A DNA stretch of 20,501 bases. Source: JAVVUQ01 sp036653075. GTDB taxonomy: Bacteria; Bacillota; Clostridia; Christensenellales; CAG-314. The stretch spans positions 1 through 20,501 of the forward strand of contig JAVVUQ010000022.1 in NCBI GenBank assembly GCA_036653075.1. Direction: 5' to 3'. The notes below the pieces were generated by a model that was not told where the DNA came from, searched no databases, and saw only the letters and a list, made by a program, of their open reading frames with translations. Within the stretch, counting starts at the first letter, position 1, and each line of letters opens with the position of its first letter. Position numbers and translations under genes: made by a program. This document shows, piece by piece, positions 15,324-20,501 of the stretch.

Positions 15324-16712
15324 TTATTGAATTTTTTCTAATTCATAGCCATTATTTGTATCTTTTATATTATATCCAAGTTGTTTAAGTTGCTCTCTAA
15401 GTCTATCGCTTTCCTTCCAATCTTTAGCTTTTCTAACTTCAAGTCTTTTCTGAGCGATTGAAATAATGTTTTCGTCGATAGTTTGTTCGTCTTTTATTTC
15501 GTATAATTTATCTAAATTTAAGCCTAAGACTTTGTCCATTTCAAGAGCAAGCGAGTAGATATCTTTAGACTTTGGTTCTTTGACCATTTTCCAAAGTACG
15601 CCTAACGCCATTGGAACGTTTATATCATCATTTATCGCTTCAATAAATTCTTGCTTATATTTTTCTAAAATGTCTAAATCAGTTTTTTCATTACATTCGT
15701 TATGCGCTCTAAGTTGCGCAAGTAGTCTTTCATAAGCAATTTTTGCTGACGCTAACCCGTCAAATGTAAAGTTAAGTTTTTGGCGATACTGGGCGTTTAG
15801 ACAAAAATAGCGAAAATCAATTGGAGAATACCCTTTTTCAGCAAGTTCGGTAACAGTATAGCAATTACCTAAGCTTTTACTCATTTTTCCGCCGTCAAAG
15901 AGCATAAATTCGCTATGCATCCAATAATTAGTATTTTTAAATCCCGTAGTAGCTTCGCCTTGCGCAATTTCGTTTTCGTGATGTATTGGAATATGGTCAA
16001 CGCCGCCTGTATGAATATCAAAGTGTTTTCCCAAGTATTTAAAGGACATCGCCGTACATTCTATATGCCAACCTGGGTAACCTTTTCCCCAAGGGCTATC
16101 CCACTGCATAATGTGGTTTGGTTCGGCTTTCTTCCACAACGCAAAGTCAATAGGGTTATGCTTTTGGCTATTCACGCCTACTCGAGCGCCTGCTTTTTGG
16201 TCGTCTAAATTTATTCTTGAAAGTTTGCCATAACCATTAAATTTTGATACGTCATAATAAATACCATCGTCAATTTCATAAGCGTATCCTTTTTTTAATA
16301 ATTCTTGCACTATTTCTATCATCTCAGGAATATTTTCCGTCGCTTTTGGCGTAATAGTTGGCCGCTTTATATTTAAACTATCAATATCTTTGAAAAATTG
16401 CGCAGTAATTTCATCCGCTATTTCGTACGGAGTTTTTTGTTGCTCTCTTGCCGAACGTTCCATCTTATCTTCGCCCTCATCGCCATCGCTAAGTAGATGT
16501 CCCACATCCGTTATATTCATAACATTTTTTACGTTAAATCCATCATAGCGCAATATACGCACAAGCAAATCCATAAATATATAGGTACGCAAATTTCCTA
16601 TATGCGCATATTTGTATACTGTCGGACCGCAAGAATACACTCTTACTAACTCATTAATAGGCGTAAACGTTTCCTTTGTGCGTGTCAATGTATTATATAA
16701 TTTTAATTCCAT
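15324..16712 (-). CDS. cysS: Cysteinyl-tRNA synthetase
   Basis: Charges tRNA-Cys with cysteine; class I aminoacyl-tRNA synthetase, 462 residues, the usual length. The active-site zinc ligands lie in SCGPTVYKYAHIGN (which also holds the HIGN form of the HIGH motif), GWHIECTAMS and HHENEIAQ. The KMSKS loop is GGKMSKSLGN. The anticodon-binding C-terminal domain follows and appears complete. The ATG has an AGGTG site. It lies 155 nt after serS on the same strand and 113 nt before pyrF. I saw no T-box leader upstream (no AGGGTGG-like antiterminator), so tRNA-sensing control is not supported. Confidence 0.98.
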   Translation of the reverse strand: MELKLYNTLTRTKETFTPINELVRVYSCGPTVYKYAHIGNLRTYIFMDLLVRILRYDGFNVKNVMNITDVGHLLSDGDEGEDKMERSAREQQKTPYEIADEITAQFFKDIDSLNIKRPTITPKATENIPEMIEIVQELLKKGYAYEIDDGIYYDVSKFNGYGKLSRINLDDQKAGARVGVNSQKHNPIDFALWKKAEPNHIMQWDSPWGKGYPGWHIECTAMSFKYLGKHFDIHTGGVDHIPIHHENEIAQGEATTGFKNTNYWMHSEFMLFDGGKMSKSLGNCYTVTELAEKGYSPIDFRYFCLNAQYRQKLNFTFDGLASAKIAYERLLAQLRAHNECNEKTDLDILEKYKQEFIEAINDDINVPMALGVLWKMVKEPKSKDIYSLALEMDKVLGLNLDKLYEIKDEQTIDENIISIAQKRLEVRKAKDWKESDRLREQLKQLGYNIKDTNNGYELEKIQ

Positions 16713-16867
16713 ATTTCACCTGTTTTTTAATATTTTGCCAATTTTAAAGTAATTCTACTGTTATTATGTCATTTAACGCTTGTTGTTAATCTCATCTTTA
16801 TTTAATTGTAACTATATCTATTTTATAATCTATTAAATTAGCTGTTTTAATCATTTTTGACATTTTA

Positions 16868-18154
16868 TTATCCTTTTTTTATAACTTCTAATCCGCCCAT
16901 AAATGCTTGCAATACTTGCGGCACTCTAACTGAACCATCTGCGTTTTGGTATTGTTCTACGATTGCTGGAATGATTCGACTCGTTGCCAAACCGCTACCA
17001 TTTAACGTATGCACATATTTTGTTTTTCCGCTTATACTTTCACGATATTTAGTATTATTACGGCGCGCTTGATAGTCACTTGCGTTAGAAACTGAAGAAA
17101 CCTCTTTATATATTCCCATTGATGGTATCCACACTTCAATATCATATGTTCTTGCCATAGATGCGGAACAATCGCCAGCGGCAAGTTTACTTATGCGGAA
17201 ATGCAATCCTAATTGCTCTACCAATGAAGCCGCTTTATTAACTAATTCTGTAAAAGCTCCTTTCGACTGCTCAGGCGTAGTATATTGCACCATTTCAATT
17301 TTGTTAAATTGATGACCTCTTATCATTCCACGCTCTTCCGCTCTATAACTTCCTGCCTCTTTTCTGTAACAAGGCGTATAAGCAAACATCTTTTTAGGCA
17401 AATCACTTTCTTTTAAAATTTCACCACTATAAATATTGACAAGCGCTGTTTCTGCTGTCGGTAACATAAAGTGTTTTTTCTTTTTATCTTCTTGTTCGTC
17501 AAGCCAATATACTTCGTCTAAAAATTTAGGAAACTGCCCTGAACCATATCCGCAGTTGTAACTCAATTGATGCGGAGGTAATATAAACTCATACCCATCT
17601 TTAATATGTTGCGAGATGAAAAAATTAAGCAACGCCCATTCAAGTTGCGCTCCAATATTACGATATAACCAATATCCGCCACCCGACAACTTAACGCCTC
17701 TTTCATAATCTATAAGCCCTAAATCATTACATAAATCTACGTGATGCTTAATAGGAAAATCAAAAATAGGCATCTTACCATATACGCCCACTACTGCGTT
17801 GTTTTCTTTATCGCCAGCCAATAAATCTTCGTCAGGGAGATTAGGCAAATACATTAATACGCTATCGATTTTAGCGTTAATATCATTTATAGCGTTGTCC
17901 CCTTCTGTTATTTGGTCGCCAATTTCACGCATTTGAGCAAAAATTTGTTCGACATCTTCATTGTTTTTTTTACGTTTAGGAATATCTGCGCTTACTTTAT
18001 TTCTTTCGGCTTTCAACCCTTCAACTTTTACCATTAACGCCTTTCTTTCTCCGTCTAATTGGAAAAATTCCGTAAAATCTGCGCTGTATCCCTTCTTTTT
18101 TAATGATTCAACAACAAATTCTGGATTCTTTCGTATTAAATTAATGTCTATCAT
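16868..18154 (-). CDS. serS: Seryl-tRNA synthetase
   Basis: Charges tRNA-Ser and tRNA-Sec with serine; class II synthetase, 428 residues, normal length. The N-terminal region (about 27-105) is charged and helical, the long antiparallel coiled coil that grips the tRNA variable arm. The catalytic core shows PTAETALVN, motif 2 in RKEAGSYRAEERGMIRGHQF and motif 3 in LNGSGLATSRIIPAIVEQYQ, followed by VRVPQVLQAFMGG. A TAGGAG site precedes the ATG. It is upstream of cysS on the same strand; the 155-nt spacing suggests separate or only loosely coupled expression. No T-box is visible upstream, but part of that region is close to an assembly gap. Confidence 0.98.
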   Translation of the reverse strand: MIDINLIRKNPEFVVESLKKKGYSADFTEFFQLDGERKALMVKVEGLKAERNKVSADIPKRKKNNEDVEQIFAQMREIGDQITEGDNAINDINAKIDSVLMYLPNLPDEDLLAGDKENNAVVGVYGKMPIFDFPIKHHVDLCNDLGLIDYERGVKLSGGGYWLYRNIGAQLEWALLNFFISQHIKDGYEFILPPHQLSYNCGYGSGQFPKFLDEVYWLDEQEDKKKKHFMLPTAETALVNIYSGEILKESDLPKKMFAYTPCYRKEAGSYRAEERGMIRGHQFNKIEMVQYTTPEQSKGAFTELVNKAASLVEQLGLHFRISKLAAGDCSASMARTYDIEVWIPSMGIYKEVSSVSNASDYQARRNNTKYRESISGKTKYVHTLNGSGLATSRIIPAIVEQYQNADGSVRVPQVLQAFMGGLEVIKKG

Positions 18155-18235
18155 AACTTTTACTCCTACCTATGCTCTATATTTACGCTTCAACGCTTTG
18201 TATTAATTTTTTATGTAAATTGACATCTTAATAAT

Positions 18236-18260
18236 AGTAGACTTTGAAATCTACTTTTTT
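18236..18260 (+). terminator. Terminator-like hairpin opposite the serS leader
   Basis: AGTAGA (18236-18241) and TCTACT (18250-18255) pair around an 8-nt loop and are followed by further Ts on the + strand. No + strand gene precedes it, so its job is unclear. It could block antisense transcription out of serS or be part of the serS leader on the other strand. Confidence 0.4.
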
Positions 18261-18310
18261 GCGCATTTTTTATCTATAACCTTAAACTCAATCAGTGTAT
18301 TTCATTAATA

Positions 18311-18463
18311 TCAATTTCTAAATTTATTATCAATTTCTAAATTTATTATCANNNNNNNNNNNNNNNNNNNNNNNNNNNNNNNNNNNNNNNNNNNNNNNNN
18401 NNNNNNNNNNNNNNNNNNNNNNNNNNNNNNNNNNNNNNNNNNNNNNNNNNNAATTTATTATCA
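18311..18463. repeat. 19-bp tandem repeat spanning an assembly gap
   Basis: TCAATTTCTAAATTTATTA occurs exactly at 18311-18329 and 18330-18348, and TCA starts a third copy that runs into Ns. On the other side of the gap AATTTATTATCA (18452-18463) continues the same unit and ends 2 nt before the GNAT stop codon. The gap is therefore very probably an unresolved, longer array. Confidence 0.9.
18352..18451. other. 100-N scaffold gap inside the 19-bp repeat
   Basis: A round 100-base placeholder with the same repeat on both sides; the true length is unknown. Confidence 0.95.
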
Positions 18464-18465
18464 GC

Positions 18466-19596
18466 TTAATCAATTTTTTTAATGAGTGAAATACGATGTT
18501 TGTGCTGTAAGCGTTCAAATGAACTCCAAAGAGTTTGCATACTATGGTTGTCTATCAGTTCTGGATTCGTTTCAACTTCGGCGATTCCGTCGCTATTGAG
18601 TTGTTCGATAACTGATTTAAGTACCATAGCGATAGCGCCCGTTTTGCGATATTCTAATTTTACGCCTACAATGCCTAATTCTAATCCCGTAGGATTTTTT
18701 ACTTCTTTTAGAATTTTTAAAAGCGTAGGTAATGTCAAATGTCCGCTGCTTTTCTTTACGCATTTGCTTACAAGCGGAAAGCTTAATCCGTACGCTACTA
18801 CTTCGTCTTTTTCGTTGATTATCACGGGTAAATAACGCAAATTTACTACCATCATAAACTGGTCGGCTAATTGTGAACGTAATTTACGTGATAATGGCAC
18901 AGTCCCTGGCAATACCGAATAGGTTTCATCATAACAATCTAATATTTTATGCATCCAATCTTTTTTGATATCACTTTTTTTCGTAATAACCAAATAACGC
19001 AATTTATTATGCTTTTCCGCAATTTCAGCCACTCTAAGTACTTTATCGGGTACTTTTTCTGGTACTGTCAACCGATATTCCTGCCATATACATTTTTCTT
19101 CATATCCGCATTGCTTGAGTAATTTTGGATAATATTCATAATTATAAAGAGTTGCTAACGTTGCGTCATATTCAAAGCCACCATCTAACATTCCTTCTTT
19201 ATCTAAATCGTTAAAGCCTAACGGTCCGTGAATATACTCCATTCCTTCGCTTTTACCAAACTGCTCAACTGCGCTAAGTAACGCTTTTACAACTTCAATA
19301 TTCTCTATAAAATCGATTCTTGAAAATCTAATGATTTTCTCGTTGTGAATACTGTTACTCAACATTTGTATAATTCCACATATTCGTCCTGCAATTTCGC
19401 CATTATAATATGCTAAATAATACCTCGCTTTACAGTTTTCAAAACTTGCATTTTTACTCGGGTCTAATAAATTCAGCTCATCGCCGTAAAGACAGGGTAC
19501 ATAATGCGAATTTCCTTTGTATAGCTTATTGGGAAACTCAATAAACTTTTTAAATAGCCTCTTGTCCTTTGGATTAATCTCTACAATCTCTACCAT
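18466..19596 (-). CDS. GNAT-superfamily N-acetyltransferase-like protein, unknown substrate
   Basis: 376 residues of a conserved uncharacterised group of large GNAT-like proteins. Recognisable family features are FIEFPNKLYKGNSHYVPCL with DELNLLDPSKNASFENCKA near the N-terminus, YLAYYNGEIAGRICGII, the central HGPLGFNDLDKEGML, YNYEYYPKLLKQCGYE, and near the C-terminus the acetyl-CoA-type segment LGIVGVKLEYRKTGA followed by VETNPELIDNHSMQTLW and QHKHRISLIKK. The fold suggests transfer of an acyl group from a CoA thioester, but the substrate is unknown. The motif at the pyrophosphate loop (EYRKTGA) departs from the canonical RxxGxG/A, so activity should not be assumed. A strong promoter lies upstream and CGGAG precedes the ATG. 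It ends 2 nt from the repeat-bounded gap. Confidence 0.85.
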   Translation of the reverse strand: MVEIVEINPKDKRLFKKFIEFPNKLYKGNSHYVPCLYGDELNLLDPSKNASFENCKARYYLAYYNGEIAGRICGIIQMLSNSIHNEKIIRFSRIDFIENIEVVKALLSAVEQFGKSEGMEYIHGPLGFNDLDKEGMLDGGFEYDATLATLYNYEYYPKLLKQCGYEEKCIWQEYRLTVPEKVPDKVLRVAEIAEKHNKLRYLVITKKSDIKKDWMHKILDCYDETYSVLPGTVPLSRKLRSQLADQFMMVVNLRYLPVIINEKDEVVAYGLSFPLVSKCVKKSSGHLTLPTLLKILKEVKNPTGLELGIVGVKLEYRKTGAIAMVLKSVIEQLNSDGIAEVETNPELIDNHSMQTLWSSFERLQHKHRISLIKKID

Positions 19597-19683
19597 AATA
19601 ATAACTCCGACTTCTTATATTGCAGCAAACACCAAAAATATAAAATAATGCACCAAAAACTATGACGTCCACTGTATCATTTT

Positions 19684-19713
19684 ATTATAGCACCTATTCT
19701 CAATATTTGTCAA
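19684..19713 (-). promoter_or_regulatory. Consensus promoter of the GNAT gene
   Basis: On the - strand a perfect TTGACA (19713-19708) and a perfect TATAAT (19689-19684) are separated by 18 nt. Transcription would start near 19677 and give a leader of about 80 nt. It is among the best promoter matches in the window. Confidence 0.8.
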
Positions 19714-19916
19714 GTTTTCAACCATTATTTAGATAATTTTGCTATGTTTTATCCTATTTAATTGCGCTACCTCAATGCAACACTCAATTATATTTCTATT
19801 AAATATAAAAAATCTTTCTCCCTTGTTTCTTGCAATAGCTTTTGCCTTCGATAATTATTTTTAACTTGACTAAATTGCTTATCTTTACACAACCATTGCT
19901 TTATCTATTATAACTA

Positions 19917-19963
19917 CAATATAATAGCGTTAACGCCATTATTATAGTATTAACGCTATATTG
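19917..19963. repeat. Inverted repeat containing a GCGTTAACGC palindrome
   Basis: CAATATAATAGCGTTAA (19917-19933) matches the reverse complement of TTAACGCTATATTG (19950-19963) apart from a 3-nt insertion. The left arm continues into the self-complementary 10-mer GCGTTAACGC (19927-19936). There is no T-run, so it is either a weak 3' hairpin of the peptidase transcript or a protein-binding site. Confidence 0.5.
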
Positions 19964-20078
19964 TTTGTTTTTTGATTTTTACTATACATTTATTTCATAT
20001 TTTTTAATATAATTTCAATATTATCTAAAATATAGTAATTAATCTTGATTTATCGTACATTTATTGTTGTTTTATTTT

Positions 20079-20122
20079 ATAATATTGTCGCTTTGTTGTT
20101 ATAATATTGTCGCTTTGTTGTT
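20079..20122. repeat. 22-bp tandem repeat abutting the M18 peptidase stop codon
   Basis: ATAATATTGTCGCTTTGTTG plus TT is exact at 20079-20100 and 20101-20122. A diverged third unit may follow from 20123 inside the gene's last codons. The second copy overlaps the stop codon (20121-20123) by two bases. Confidence 0.85.
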
Positions 20123-20501
20123 ATATTATTGATATTTTGTCATAATTTATTGTATTGATTTTACTGTTATAAAATGCTGTTAGTCCGCAAACTAAAGTGT
20201 CAATATCCGATGCGCCCATTGTTTCGACAGCGCTGTGCATTGCAAGTTGAGCTAAGCCTATATCCACGCTACGAATTGATAGTTGTCCGCTGCTTATTGC
20301 GCCAAGCGTGCCGCCGCAAGCCATATCCGAACGCATATAGAAATCTTGATATTTTACATTTGCTTTGCTAAAAATATATTTTATAACCGCAGAACTTACT
20401 GCATCAGATGTGTAGTTTTGGTTAGCGTGGTGTTTAATTACGACTCCCCCGTTCATTGTAGGTTTGTTTGTTGGGTCGTTTTTTTCAGCGTGATTAGGGT
20501 G
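20121..20501 (-). CDS. M18-family aminopeptidase, C-terminal part (gene runs off the right edge)
   Basis: The frame is open from the right edge to the TAA at 20121-20123, giving 126 residues; the ATG at 20456 is internal. The readable start HPNHAEKNDPTNKP is the M18 signature before the catalytic His region. GGVVIKHHANQNYTSDAV, MRSDMACGGTLGAISS and DIGLAQLAMHSAVETMG follow, the last holding a zinc-binding His. M18 enzymes are large di-zinc aminopeptidases, often removing acidic N-terminal residues from peptides in the cytoplasm; most of the chain (about 300 residues) is outside the window. The last dozen or so residues, NTINYDKISII, are unlike the family and border on the 22-bp repeat, so the C-terminus may have been altered by repeat growth (inference). 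Confidence 0.92.
   Translation of the reverse strand, partial: HPNHAEKNDPTNKPTMNGGVVIKHHANQNYTSDAVSSAVIKYIFSKANVKYQDFYMRSDMACGGTLGAISSGQLSIRSVDIGLAQLAMHSAVETMGASDIDTLVCGLTAFYNSKINTINYDKISII

Larger units (their letters stand above)
18155..18465. other. Intergenic region between the GNAT gene and serS, with a gap
   Basis: About 200 known bases plus 100 Ns. Next to serS there is a hairpin with a T-run on the + strand (18236-18260), then plain AT-rich DNA, then a 19-bp tandem repeat that enters and leaves the gap. No gene, tRNA or T-box is visible in the readable part. Confidence 0.7.
19597..20120. other. Intergenic region between the M18 peptidase and the GNAT gene
   Basis: These 524 bp contain the GNAT promoter, an inverted repeat at 19917-19963 and a 22-bp tandem repeat at 20079-20122. 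A 41-codon stop-free frame on the - strand (19854 to the stop at 19729-19731) has protein-like composition but no ATG, GTG or TTG start with a ribosome binding site, so I do not call it a gene. No RNA gene was recognised. Confidence 0.65.

Noticed and set aside
16798..16863. 21-residue frame starting 5 nt after the serS stop on the - strand, with AAGGA nearby
   Set aside because: The purine-rich stretch is the serS C-terminal lysine/glycine codons, the peptide has no recognisable features and lies in AT-rich leader DNA; too little to support a gene.
16713..16867. T-box riboswitch before cysS or serS
   Set aside because: These are common T-box targets in Bacillota, but no AGGGTGGNACCGCG-like antiterminator was found upstream of either gene.
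18330..18518. Open frame reading through the second 100-N gap
   Set aside because: Same artefact: Ns plus repeat DNA and the out-of-frame end of the GNAT gene.

Overview
The window reads as chromosomal backbone of a low-GC Gram-positive bacterium, most likely a Clostridia-type Bacillota from an anaerobic or gut community. The evidence is the strong AT bias, AGGAGG-type ribosome binding sites, TTGACA/TATAAT promoters, the pgk-tpiA-gpmI glycolytic order, the ecfA1-ecfA2-ecfT-truA operon, a BspA-like leucine-rich-repeat protein and a tryptophanase. TAA, TGA and TAG all act as stops, so the standard bacterial code applies. Three runs of N (10, 100 and 100 bases) mark it as a scaffolded draft or metagenome assembly.

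Layout. Positions 1-5853 are on the + strand: the 3' part of a MATE efflux pump, an 875-bp AT-rich intergenic stretch with a 50-bp tandem repeat and tandem promoters, then pgk, tpiA (interrupted by a 10-N gap that is probably an assembly artefact) and gpmI with its own promoter and a hairpin leader. A convergent terminator pair at 5867-6070 separates these from the rest, which is almost all on the - strand. From right to left that strand carries the 3' end of an M18 aminopeptidase, a GNAT-type acetyltransferase, serS, cysS, pyrF, the overlapping ecfA1-ecfA2-ecfT-truA operon, tnaA, a PepT-like M20 peptidase and a membrane-anchored LRR protein. One 50-residue cysteine-rich zinc-ribbon-like gene (8877-9029, +) is divergent from the peptidase.

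How the genes work together. pgk, tpiA and gpmI supply three steps of lower glycolysis. The Ecf genes make the shared energising module for vitamin or metal uptake; no substrate-binding S component is present here. cysS, serS, truA and pyrF are translation and pyrimidine housekeeping genes. tnaA degrades tryptophan to indole, pyruvate and ammonia, and the two peptidases could feed amino acids to such fermentation (inference).

I see no phage, CRISPR array, insertion sequence or toxin-antitoxin set, and nothing that clearly amounts to a new multi-gene system. The most unusual signal is structural: at least seven intergenic loci carry short AT-rich tandem repeats, each with its own sequence and with periods of 11, 19, 22, 23, 24, 25 or 50 bp. 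Most lie within about 40 nt after a stop codon, and both 100-N gaps fall at such repeats.
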